NCBI RefSeq assembly: GCF_005503355.1
Contig: NZ_SCMK01000020.1
Coordinates: forward strand, 1 to 64,000
DNA: 64,000 bases
Reading direction: 5' to 3'
From: Sphingomonas sp. 1F27F7B
GTDB lineage: Bacteria > Pseudomonadota > Alphaproteobacteria > Sphingomonadales > Sphingomonadaceae
Part shown: in pieces, positions 18,162 to 25,714 of the stretch
Position numbering within the stretch: the stretch's first letter is position 1
Layout of the letters: each line of letters opens with the position of its first letter
Made by a program: the position numbers and the translations under genes
Notes under the pieces: model-generated
Database searches by the model: none
Seen by the model: the letters and a program-made list of their open reading frames with translations, nothing else
What the model was told of the DNA's origin: nothing

Positions 18162-18482
18162 TCAGATTGTTGCCGTGACGGTGGAGGTGACGATCGGAAT
18201 GCCGGTCCCGGCACCCACACCGACGCCGACAGGAATGGCGATCTGGCCCATCGAGAAGCGGCCTGAGGCCAACGCGACGATGCCGCCCGCGAGCGACAGG
18301 ACGGTGATGATCTTGCCGCCCGACCCTTCGAGGAAGTCGGTGAACTTCGTGAGCGCCGTATCGAACGTCGTGTCGGCACCGGCGAGGGCCGGGCCGGCAA
18401 AGAGCAGGAGCGCGAACGCGAGTGCGACCAAAGCGAAGATCGCCAGCTCCGCACGACCGCTGTACTTTATGACAGACTGCAT
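18162..18482 (-). CDS. traA: TraA, F-type pilin precursor (prepilin)
   Basis: First gene of the transfer operon, 106 residues. A long leader with a hydrophobic core (AIFALVALAFALLLFAGPALA) would be removed after ALA near residue 34. That leaves about 72 residues, close to mature F pilin (70). The mature part has a short amphipathic start, a basic loop and a second hydrophobic helix rich in Gly/Val ending in TSTVTATI. ATG 18482 is preceded by gaaggg, which is itself inside an inverted repeat. The operon also encodes an S26 peptidase, so further C-terminal processing or cyclisation is possible. Confidence 0.9.
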   Translation of the reverse strand: MQSVIKYSGRAELAIFALVALAFALLLFAGPALAGADTTFDTALTKFTDFLEGSGGKIITVLSLAGGIVALASGRFSMGQIAIPVGVGVGAGTGIPIVTSTVTATI

Positions 18483-18490
18483 GAGAGTTT

Positions 18491-18532
18491 CCCTTCAAAC
18501 GGAACGCGACTGACCCGCGCCCAATTGAAGGG
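18491..18532 (-). promoter_or_regulatory. Inverted repeat covering the traA ribosome-binding site
   Basis: CCCTTCAA at 18491-18498 and TTGAAGGG at 18525-18532 form a perfect 8-bp inverted repeat with a 26-base loop. Read on the minus strand, the 3' arm holds the purine-rich gaaggg just upstream of the traA ATG. If transcription starts upstream of the repeat, the hairpin would hide the ribosome-binding site and limit pilin translation. This is visible in sequence; the regulatory role is inferred. Confidence 0.5.
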
Positions 18533-18616
18533 TGGTCCCGGCGAGCGATCGGCGGCAACGCAGTTCCCGACGGCACGGTCTCGCAAACGAATTTTATGTG
18601 AGTCTGATCGGACCCT

Positions 18617-18704
18617 GCCCCGATGGCCGGGGCGGCGCGCCCCGGCATGCGGGGCAGCTCGCCCCACTATCTGGGGCACGCCGCCCCATTTCTCGGGGCA
18701 GACG
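18617..18704. repeat. Four 22-bp-phased dyads GCCCC-N7-GGGGC upstream of traA
   Basis: GCCCC occurs at 18617, 18639, 18661 and 18683, and GGGGC at 18629, 18651, 18673 and 18695, both series with an exact 22-bp period (about two helical turns). Each unit is GCCCC-N7-GGGGC-N5. The spacers are not conserved, so selection seems to act on the dyad and the phase. It lies between divergent traA and the gene at 18860. A multi-site operator, or a series of nested hairpins (GGGGC-N5-GCCCC), could control transfer. Confidence 0.75.
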
Positions 18705-18859
18705 AATTTTTGATTCGGCGTCCGCGCCTCTAATTGCGATCAATGACGGGCGAAGTTAGAATCGCTAACCGGATTCGGGGGGATCCCGTCAGCCCGGCTT
18801 AATCGTGTCTACGTTATCGAACCACAGCTAAGGATGGAGGATAGCCAGGTGCAGGTGCC

Positions 18860-19324
18860 ATGACAGGAGATCAGTGCACCCTCGCGCTCGACATATCGGA
18901 GCATTTCTTCAATTTGACGACGGAGAGCCTGCGCCTGCGTTCGAACGAAACCAGGTGCTATCAGACCCTCGGAAATCTGGTTTCCGATCGGATCGGGTTG
19001 CCGTGTGCGCTGGAGGACCATGCACCTGAAACAATCCGGGAGCATCTGTCGGCGATCCCTACAACAGGCGACATTCGAATCGATCTGACCATCACCAGAT
19101 CAAGTGCCGACAGCCTGGATGCAGTAAAGAAGCTCATCTCTGAGGGGCTTGGGTCCGAAATAAGCTTGGGGGACACACTTTCGATCATGCTCTTCCACTA
19201 CGTGGTCGGCCAGAAAGCTGCGCGCGTTCTTGAGCGACTGGGATTGGAGGGCACAGATAATCCGCCACGAAAATCTGCGATCAGCGAAGAACTGGGTAAC
19301 GAGAAGATAGTCCCGCTAAGATAG
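18860..19324 (+). CDS. Unknown protein divergent from the transfer operon
   Basis: 154 residues, start ATG 18860. No family recognised with certainty. No signal peptide or membrane helix is visible. The middle (about 75-90) reads RIDLTITRSSADSLDAVKKL, and residues 95-125 (LGDTLSIMLFHYVVGQKAARVLERL) form a hydrophobic helical region resembling the C-terminal part of some relaxosome accessory proteins. Facing traA across the phased dyads, it holds the place of the F regulators traM/traJ/traY. A DNA-binding or relaxosome role is an inference only. Confidence 0.65.
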   Translation: MTGDQCTLALDISEHFFNLTTESLRLRSNETRCYQTLGNLVSDRIGLPCALEDHAPETIREHLSAIPTTGDIRIDLTITRSSADSLDAVKKLISEGLGSEISLGDTLSIMLFHYVVGQKAARVLERLGLEGTDNPPRKSAISEELGNEKIVPLR

Positions 19325-19425
19325 TTGCTGCTGGCTTTTGCTGCAGGCGCACAAAATGCAGAGGCTTGCTAAGTCACTGCCTGTGTGTTTCGTTTCAGGC
19401 CTTGCGTGCAAAAGGGGGCCATGAC

Positions 19426-20004
19426 TTGTCATCGCTTGCCCATATCGAAGCTTCCGACGATGGCTGCGTTCCGGCCAGGGTCGAGCAGTGGGACTTCATC
19501 CCGCTGATCCTCGAAGCAATGTCTGAACAGAATGTAGGCCAACGCAAGCTGGCGCTGAAGACCGGCATCAGCAAAACGCGTCTCGGTCTCCTACTTCACA
19601 GTGATCCCGCTAAGCGCGCGCCGATGTTCGTGTATGAACTCCAGCAGGTTTTGGCCGCCCTGGACATCAACATCGTGCAAGCCATGATCGCGATCGAGAC
19701 CTACAGTGATCCAGCCCTCTTCCTCGACGAGCGCTTCCAAACCTCGCTTGTGATGCTCGCCGAGTTATTCAAAGGCCTCCCGGCGATGCTCGTGGCGGCG
19801 CTCGACGAAATCGAAGGGATGGATGGCACAGAGGTACGCAAGGAGTGGGCCGGGCCGCTACGACAAGCGGTAGTTGAGAAGCTAGTCAAGGAGGTCAGTG
19901 CCGTGATGGCTCGGCGGGTACAACTCGCTCAGATTTCCACCCTCAGCCTGCTCTTGTGGATGTCGACGATGGCCACGGACTTGCTCGATCCGCTTCTCGC
20001 CTAG
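19426..20004 (+). CDS. Putative HTH (XRE-like) regulator
   Basis: 192 residues from TTG 19426, chosen because AAGGGGG lies 8-10 bases upstream. An in-frame TTG at 19366 would add 20 residues, and no in-frame ATG lies near the beginning. A helix-turn-helix-like segment is seen at about residues 27-75 (RKLALKTGISKTRLGLLLHS), followed by helical segments and a hydrophobic C-terminus (LSLLLWMSTMATDLLDPLL). It ends tail to tail with the transglycosylase gene (4-bp overlap). A regulator of transfer is plausible, but the family is uncertain. Confidence 0.6.
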   Translation: MSSLAHIEASDDGCVPARVEQWDFIPLILEAMSEQNVGQRKLALKTGISKTRLGLLLHSDPAKRAPMFVYELQQVLAALDINIVQAMIAIETYSDPALFLDERFQTSLVMLAELFKGLPAMLVAALDEIEGMDGTEVRKEWAGPLRQAVVEKLVKEVSAVMARRVQLAQISTLSLLLWMSTMATDLLDPLLA

Positions 20005-20981
20005 TACGAAAAAACTGTTACCCTTCGGGCTCTGTGCTGCTGCCGCACGGCAGCGAGCTCCGACATGACCTGGACCGTCGCCCGCGGCGGCAGCGCCGCC
20101 AAACGTCGCCAATTTAGAAGCACGTTATCGACATAGGCCTGGGTCTCGGCGATCCGCGGCAGCATCCCGTCCCTCACGCGGCTCGGTCCGGCATTATAGG
20201 CTGCAAGAGCCAGGTGGACCTGTCCGAAGCGATCGAGCTGCTGCCGGAGGTATCGCGCCCCGCCTCGCAGATTCTGCTCGACGTCGTAGCGATTGACTCC
20301 AAGGTCGGCGGCCGTGCCGGGCATGAGCTGCGTCAATCCGAAAGCGTTCTTTGGCGAATAGATCCCTGCCTTGTAACCGCTCTCCCGGATGATCATCGCA
20401 TCGAAGAGGCCGACCGGAATGCCGTACTCACAAGCGATGCTGCTCATCATCTCATAGTATCCGGATCGTCTATATTCGGTGCGGGAATCAAGGAAACTCG
20501 CCGGTCGATAGCCGCTTGGGGCGCAGCCCGGCGCACTACTCGTTGGAACACTCGAGAAGACCACACCCTCGCGCATCCAACCTGGGATTGCTATTGGGGA
20601 AGTGAATGACACGGCGTCCTGCGACTGAAGAGGCGCAGTTGACGCGACTCCTACATGCGCAAAGGGATCCTGGTCATTGGGATCGGTTTGCGCTGTCGCC
20701 GCAGCGAAGCTGTTCGCCATCTCAAAGGCGACCCAACGCCTGCTCAGGTCATGGGTCCGAAATGCCGTAGGAAGCGAATTGGAAGCCGTCACTTGACGAT
20801 TGCCTCCGTTATCCTCTGCGCGCGGAGCTGTGGCATCGACAGCAGATCCCCTCGGCGCTGGCTCCGTCCCCATCACGATCACCTCCACCGACCTGCGCTC
20901 CCTGCCTTTTTGGCTGGCACCGGCTTCCGAGCCATGAAAGGCAACGGATAGGGCGACCGCCACGAGCAAGATTGATCTCAT
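20001..20981 (-). CDS. Lytic transglycosylase (SLT family), conjugation-associated
   Basis: Periplasmic murein lyase that would open peptidoglycan for the secretion channel (VirB1/Orf169 role). It has 326 residues from ATG 20981, behind AGGAGG. The signal peptide is at 1-24, and a poorly conserved region of about 150 residues follows. The C-terminal SLT domain has the catalytic Glu in IIRESGYK, then AFGLTQLMPGTA and ALAAYNAGPSRV, the standard motifs. It is transcribed in the same direction as the tra operon but is separated from it by two opposing genes. Confidence 0.92.
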   Translation of the reverse strand: MRSILLVAVALSVAFHGSEAGASQKGRERRSVEVIVMGTEPAPRGSAVDATAPRAEDNGGNRQVTASNSLPTAFRTHDLSRRWVAFEMANSFAAATAQTDPNDQDPFAHVGVASTAPLQSQDAVSFTSPIAIPGWMREGVVFSSVPTSSAPGCAPSGYRPASFLDSRTEYRRSGYYEMMSSIACEYGIPVGLFDAMIIRESGYKAGIYSPKNAFGLTQLMPGTAADLGVNRYDVEQNLRGGARYLRQQLDRFGQVHLALAAYNAGPSRVRDGMLPRIAETQAYVDNVLLNWRRLAALPPRATVQVMSELAAVRQQHRARRVTVFSY

Positions 20982-21092
20982 TTCGCACCTCCTAGCCGTG
21001 CTCATGGGGAGTGGAGGTCAGGGCGAATATTGTTGTCAATCCTGAACGCTTCAGGGACGATCGGATCGAAACCCGCTTCGACAGGTTAGTCC

Positions 21093-22391
21093 ATGTGGTT
21101 GATTGATCGCCATAGCGACGGACTTGACGCCGCTCGCATCCCCCTTCCGCTCCCCCTTCGGGCGGCTCTCGTGCGCTGGTACATCGGTGAAGGATCCCGA
21201 CATGACGAAGAGGCCGGCATCACGTTGGTGCAGCAGGCGCGTATCGGCTCGAAGTGGATTGCCTGCAACTGCCGTGGCACCAAACAGGCACCACCCATTT
21301 TGACACCCGCGTTCCTGTCGGAAGCGGAGACCTATTACCTGCGGCGGCTCACAAGCACAAACCGGCCCGAACACGTTTCGTCCTGTCCCTTCTTTCGGGA
21401 CCAAGCCACGAACCGCATCACGGAAACGCGGAGAGCCCAGACGCCGGCAGACCCCCCCGTCGGCTATTTCGAGGTTCTGCGCCCGGCGCCGGAAAAGCTC
21501 GCTCAACGACCAGATGACGACGCCAGCGACGACCGCACGCGAAGTGCTTCCGTTCCGCGCCTCGCCCGCCTGCTCTGGAGGCTGATCGCCAATGCCGGTC
21601 TCAACATTGCCGTCCCCAGCGATCAGGAGCCGTCAGAGCGTGCCATCGGCGCGGAGTTCAAGCTGCTCGCAGCGGCCGCCGCGAGGATCGAAGTTGCCCC
21701 TGGAATCGAACTCGATCGTGTTCTCTGGACTCACGGCGACGCGCTTCACAGCAGGCGGGCCTTCGCAGGCATCCGAGCGCTATCTCGCCGATGGCCGCGC
21801 GGCCATGCACCCCAAGGCTTTCTCACGATCTTTGCCAAGTCGTTCAAAGGCTCGACGATCTTTCCGGCAGGATCCGAGCCGATCGCAGTCGCCAATCGCG
21901 TCCAGTCGCCATCGGTGCGGGATAACTCGATCACAGGGCCGTATCTGGTGATTGTCGTTATCGGCCAATATCCCGAAGCGCAAGGCTATGCGCCACTGCG
22001 AGCCTACGCCCAACCGATTTATTCGGGTCTGAGGTTCATACCGGTCGATAGCAATTTCCATAGGACCTTGTTGAGAGCCCTCCTCCGATCGAGGCACCGC
22101 CTCATGCAAGATGGCATCGAACTAGCAATTGAGAAGCCAGTTTTTGACCGGCTGACCCCGCTTGGAAGCTGTCGACCGGAATTCCTCCTCGAAGCGCGCT
22201 CGCGTCTTACTGGTGAGATTCGACGATTCATAGTGCAAGCTCTAGAGGAGACGAGCGTCGAGCTACGTATCCCGAAGCTGGCTGCTCGCCGGAGCCTTGA
22301 ACAGATCGCTCCCGTTCTTTCAATCACGCCGAAGGACGTTGAGGATGAACAAATCTGGCGCCTGATCGTCGAAGCGTTCTACCGATCCTGA
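21093..22391 (+). CDS. DUF1173-like plasmid-borne protein, unknown function
   Basis: 432 residues. A Cys pattern near residues 57-100 (WIACNCRG ... VSSCPFF) recalls DUF1173, a family I know as conserved plasmid proteins with three N-terminal cysteines. The remaining sequence is mixed alpha/beta with a nuclease-like or zinc-finger impression that I cannot prove. The assignment is from memory of the Cys pattern and the length (about 400). It stands alone, between the transglycosylase gene and a small membrane protein on the opposite strand. Confidence 0.6.
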   Translation: MWLIDRHSDGLDAARIPLPLPLRAALVRWYIGEGSRHDEEAGITLVQQARIGSKWIACNCRGTKQAPPILTPAFLSEAETYYLRRLTSTNRPEHVSSCPFFRDQATNRITETRRAQTPADPPVGYFEVLRPAPEKLAQRPDDDASDDRTRSASVPRLARLLWRLIANAGLNIAVPSDQEPSERAIGAEFKLLAAAAARIEVAPGIELDRVLWTHGDALHSRRAFAGIRALSRRWPRGHAPQGFLTIFAKSFKGSTIFPAGSEPIAVANRVQSPSVRDNSITGPYLVIVVIGQYPEAQGYAPLRAYAQPIYSGLRFIPVDSNFHRTLLRALLRSRHRLMQDGIELAIEKPVFDRLTPLGSCRPEFLLEARSRLTGEIRRFIVQALEETSVELRIPKLAARRSLEQIAPVLSITPKDVEDEQIWRLIVEAFYRS

Positions 22392-22406
22392 TGGAAGGGC
22401 GTAGCC

Positions 22407-22676
22407 CTAAGGCCAAGACAATGTCATGGCGAATGCACTCACGATGGCAAGCGTAACAGGGGTCGAAAGCAGGTACAGCTTCTGCCATCTCCACCAGGTT
22501 TTAGGGATGAGCCGGAGCAGGTTCCTCGGCGTGGTGACCGTTTCCCATGTCCGTTCGCGGCACAGCTCGACGGTGATGAAACCCAAGGACATGATAAGAG
22601 CAAGGGCGCAGCAAAGCCCCGCAGCGGCATAGAGCGCGATCCAATTCTGAAGCTCCGCGGCCGAAAGATGTTCCAC
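22407..22676 (-). CDS. Small two-helix membrane protein
   Basis: 89 residues from GTG 22676, with gaaggg 10-12 bases upstream. Two membrane segments lie at about 12-36 (WIALYAAAGLCCALALIMSL) and 68-88 (LYLLSTPVTLAIVSAFAMTL), joined by a basic loop rich in Arg and Trp. I do not recognise it. It lies convergent to the DUF1173-like gene with a 15-bp gap. Confidence 0.5.
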   Translation of the reverse strand: MEHLSAAELQNWIALYAAAGLCCALALIMSLGFITVELCRERTWETVTTPRNLLRLIPKTWWRWQKLYLLSTPVTLAIVSAFAMTLSWP

Positions 22677-22830
22677 GGTTCACAACCCTTCCATCCGCTC
22701 TGGTCGTATCAGTCGACCACGGCCGTCGTTTCCATGAGACTTACACCAGTCGCAATCAATCGACTACACACGCAAAGTTGCTCCAATTTGGAGACGATTT
22801 TCAGCGATCTCGAACGGCGTCGGGCTTAGC

Positions 22831-23154
22831 ATGGTCAGCAGCCTGGAGACAGTTCATAAATTGGTAGGTACACAGGGCGAGCTTCAAGGTGTCATGCAGG
22901 TATCGGTTCTTGTGATACTCTATCGTGGGCGAGAGCGCATCACGGTTCACGACGACAGTGATAAGGCCTGGTCTGAACTTGTAAATTTTGTCGACGCCTT
23001 CTGGAAGAATTCTGACGTGGCGGTGCTGACCTCTACCCCCGCCTCAGAAGAGCAGCGCGTCAAACTATTCTTTTCCGAGACGGGTGCATCCTATATCCTA
23101 GGCCATGCCGACGTGTCGGCGCTTGCTGCACACGTTATGGCAATGGAAGACTAA
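22831..23154 (+). CDS. Hypothetical protein
   Basis: 107 residues, ATG 22831, no clear ribosome-binding site. The composition is soluble alpha/beta: a strand-rich region MQVSVLVILYRGRERITVHDD and a C-terminal helix ending AAHVMAMED. No motif is recognised. The next gene overlaps its end only if a longer start is taken there. The region is less GC-rich than the transfer operon, which may point to a separate acquisition. Confidence 0.5.
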   Translation: MVSSLETVHKLVGTQGELQGVMQVSVLVILYRGRERITVHDDSDKAWSELVNFVDAFWKNSDVAVLTSTPASEEQRVKLFFSETGASYILGHADVSALAAHVMAMED

Positions 23155-23224
23155 GCAAGGCCGAGTTGGTTCCAAGTTCTGTACCGTCCGGCAATCTCAG
23201 TCGCCTCTCTACACGAGGATGTGC

Positions 23225-23689
23225 ATGTTCGCGTGCCTTGTTATCGGTGACAGCATTGGCGTCGGACTGTCGGGAGCGATCAATAACCGATACGCCAGTG
23301 GGTGCGATTCGGTGGTCGAGGCAGGCGCTACCATCGACCAGATACTGGCGTGGCGTAAACCCGCCAGGCTATATGGCACCACCGTCCTCGCCGTCGGATC
23401 CAACGATCAGCCGAGCCGACAGCTAACGCTCAAACTGACCAGACTACGCCAAAATATCGCGACAAAACGAGTGATCTGGATGCTGCCCTACTCCCGGGAG
23501 CGAGCCTATCTCATAAACTCGATTGCTGTGACGTTCGGCGACGACACGTTGGACATCGCGCGTTTCCGCACGAGCGACCGTGTCCACCCGATCAGCTACG
23601 ATGAGATCGCGGCTGTTCTCCTGCCGAGGGGCCAACCACGGGGGAGCAGGAAATCCACTGTTGAGTGGTCTCAACGCAGTCGACGATAA
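23225..23689 (+). CDS. Small SGNH/GDSL-type hydrolase
   Basis: 154 residues from ATG 23225, preceded by GAGGA. An ATG two codons earlier is too close to that site. Block I is GDSIGVGLSG with the nucleophile Ser, the GxND-type block is AVGSNDQPS, and the catalytic DxxH block is SDRVHPISY near residue 125. It is shorter than most family members (about 200) but has all key residues. The substrate is unknown; esterase or deacetylase activity on cell-wall or surface glycans would suit the nearby transglycosylase. Confidence 0.7.
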   Translation: MFACLVIGDSIGVGLSGAINNRYASGCDSVVEAGATIDQILAWRKPARLYGTTVLAVGSNDQPSRQLTLKLTRLRQNIATKRVIWMLPYSRERAYLINSIAVTFGDDTLDIARFRTSDRVHPISYDEIAAVLLPRGQPRGSRKSTVEWSQRSRR

Positions 23690-23713
23690 AACATCGACCT
23701 AAAACGCTGCATT

Positions 23714-24055
23714 TCATTCGAGTAAGCTGAGCTTAGTCCTCCATTGCTCCAGATGTTGGAGCGCAGGTCTCAAACCATGCGCCAATGGCCCCAAGCCATA
23801 GAGTTGATAGGATTCAGGCGGTGGCGACATCATTCGCGAGACCAGAGATACGCCTTCCAATTCCCGTAGGCGGACCGTGAGCACATTAGCGCTGATTTTC
23901 GGTATGGCTCGACGAATGGATGTAAATCGCAGCTCGTCTTTGCTCAGGGCTACCAGGATGTGCAACACCCATCGGGCACTCAATGTATGGAATATCGCGT
24001 CGGCCGCCGCAGGGTCTATCGCTTGAAAAAGCTGTCTTTCTGACTCGATGCACAT
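23714..24055 (-). CDS. HxlR-family transcriptional regulator
   Basis: 113 residues, ATG 24055. Winged helix typical of HxlR: ARWVLHILVALSKDELRFTSIRRAIPKISANVLTVRLRELE with a wing (SYQLYGLGPLAHGL). These regulators often sense reactive electrophiles or redox state and act on a neighbour. The characteristic N-terminal Cys is present as MCIES. No divergent partner gene can be seen in the 400 bp beyond it, so the target is unknown. Confidence 0.8.
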   Translation of the reverse strand: MCIESERQLFQAIDPAAADAIFHTLSARWVLHILVALSKDELRFTSIRRAIPKISANVLTVRLRELEGVSLVSRMMSPPPESYQLYGLGPLAHGLRPALQHLEQWRTKLSLLE

Positions 24056-24467
24056 CCAGTTACTTTCTCACCCTAAAAGGCGCACGGCCGGACTGAGTCA
24101 GCTACGCCGTTCGCGGTTCCGTCGGGCCCGGCTTGGCGGTGCTTGGAGGGTCGCCGACCCGCTCATGGACAATTGCGGAGGGCGTGCGCGAACGGCGGCG
24201 GCGAGCGGCCGAACTTGTGACCACCACTGCCTTGGTACGTCTTCGTCCCAGTGAAGAGCAGATGAGGGAAGGCGCTTTTTGACATCACGATTTGCCGATG
24301 CGCGAAGGTCCGATGAGGGACGACTCTGGGGCACCACGACGGATTTCATGTCACGCGATCCGCCAAATCAAGTGAAGCTACTCCCGACAAATCAAAGTAC
24401 CGCAGTGCAACGCGCCTGATGCGTGCGTCACCGTTCGAATATAATACGCGGCGAAGCGTCCAACCCC
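24056..24467. other. Region without a supported gene
   Basis: 412 bp between the HxlR gene and the membrane methyltransferase. Short frames exist on both strands, but none has a good start, a recognisable motif or conserved-looking composition. It could hold the promoter of the HxlR gene. I see no clear operator, hairpin or RNA. Confidence 0.4.
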
Positions 24468-25196
24468 TCAGCCTCGGCGCGGCGGAGCTTGCTCTTCGGG
24501 CCTCATCGCCTTACCTGCCGCCTCCCCCCGAGCGGGGTTGGAGTCGGAGAAACGAGCCGACCGACCACGTAGCCGCGGAACAAAGGCGGGTACGCGGTCC
24601 ATATACGCACGATATGCCTGGCCAAATTCCGCGAGCGCCGCCTTCTCCTCATGCCGGGCAAGGCGAATATACATCACCACCAACACCGGAAACATGGCGA
24701 GCGTCAGTAACGTCGGCCATTGCAGCAGAAATCCGAGCATCACGAGGATGAACCCGATATATTGCGGATGGCGAACCTTGGCATAGATTCCCGTCGTTGC
24801 GGGCTTGTGAACGCGCTGGGCTGCGTGAAGCGGCGCCCATCCGGCCGAGATCAGCCAGAAGCCCGCGCCGATCAGCACGAAGCTGGCAAGATGGAACGGG
24901 CCAAAATGTGGGTTGACCCTCCAGCCGAACATCATCTCGAGCAGATGGCCGGCATCGTGGCTCCACCAGTCGAGGCCGGGGAAATGCGACTGGAGCCAAC
25001 CCGAGAGCAAGAAGATGGTGAGCGGGAAGCCATACATTTCGGCGAAGAGTGCAACGATGAATGCGCTGAATGCGCCGAAGCTGCGCCAGTCGCGCCCGGT
25101 GGCGGGTTTGAAGAAGCTGTACGCGAATAGGATGAACACGGAGGCGTTGACCAGCGCCAGCCCCCAAAGACCATAGCCATAATCGGTATGCGTCAT
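24468..25196 (-). CDS. Isoprenylcysteine methyltransferase-like (ICMT) membrane protein
   Basis: 242 residues with about six membrane segments. The C-terminal ICMT/PEMT signature is present: KVRHPQYIGFILVMLGF, then RLARHEEKAALAEFGQAYRAY and VPAFVP, which bind S-adenosylmethionine. The bacterial substrates of such proteins are mostly unknown (prenylated, phospholipid or thiol groups). It overlaps the preceding DUF2933 gene by 4 bp, forming a two-gene unit. Such DUF2933/ICMT pairs are common in copper and metal islands. The tail from about residue 213 is polar and low-complexity. Confidence 0.82.
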   Translation of the reverse strand: MTHTDYGYGLWGLALVNASVFILFAYSFFKPATGRDWRSFGAFSAFIVALFAEMYGFPLTIFLLSGWLQSHFPGLDWWSHDAGHLLEMMFGWRVNPHFGPFHLASFVLIGAGFWLISAGWAPLHAAQRVHKPATTGIYAKVRHPQYIGFILVMLGFLLQWPTLLTLAMFPVLVVMYIRLARHEEKAALAEFGQAYRAYMDRVPAFVPRLRGRSARFSDSNPARGEAAGKAMRPEEQAPPRRG

Positions 25197-25462
25197 CGCG
25201 GCCCCCCTTCCACGCGCTCGTTCGAATTCGCAGGCAGTCCGGTCGGGACAGCACCCGGCATCTGGTCATGGCCATGCTGATGGCCGCCATGACCGTGATG
25301 CATGAACAGGTGCATGAGCGGACAGGCGAGCAGGATCAGATAGGGCAACACACCCAGGAAATGTGCGGTGTGCTCGGTGATGAGGAAAAAGCCCGCGACT
25401 AGCAGGAAGCCGATCAAAACGATCTTTCCACGCTTGCGCATGCGATGGTCATGCCCGTCCAT
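25193..25462 (-). CDS. DUF2933 small membrane protein
   Basis: 89 residues from ATG 25462 (MDGHDHRMRKRGKIVLIGFL). Two hydrophobic segments (about 12-32 and 38-55) are followed by a His-rich tail (LFMHHGHGGHQHGHDQM) that could bind metal. I recognise the DUF2933 pattern LIGFLLVAGFFLITEHTAH. The family is often found with copper resistance genes but has no proven function. Its stop overlaps the start of the ICMT-like gene, so the two are coupled. Confidence 0.82.
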   Translation of the reverse strand: MDGHDHRMRKRGKIVLIGFLLVAGFFLITEHTAHFLGVLPYLILLACPLMHLFMHHGHGGHQHGHDQMPGAVPTGLPANSNERVEGGPR

Positions 25463-25714
25463 ATGCCGCTCTTCTCTCGCCAATGTCTTGCGAGCATAGA
25501 TCCGAGTCCCGGGAGCAAGGTATAAGTAGAGACCGAAGTCCGTCATTCGCCCAAGAAGGCGATGCCGGCTGGTTCACAAACCTCACCATCCCTATCGGCG
25601 TTACGCAGTGGTCATGACGCGGCCGTCATTCTGCGGCTTTTGCGTATAGGCGTGCGCTGGTCGTCCACCAATGCTGCGCTAAGGACAATAAGCGTGAGAG
25701 GCAGGCCAGAGTTC

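Noticed and set aside
18617..18704. Short CRISPR array
   Set aside because: Repeat units are only 22 bp with dyads and no distinct spacers, and no cas genes are present.
18483..18860. Origin of transfer
   Set aside because: The position is suggestive, but I recognise no nic site and no relaxase gene is in the window.
24098..24349. 83-codon minus-strand frame
   Set aside because: Arg/Ser/Pro-rich, no start signal and no homology recognised.
25463..25560. MerR-type box upstream of the DUF2933 gene
   Set aside because: A TCCCGGGA dyad is present, but I could not place -35 and -10 elements with 19-bp spacing.
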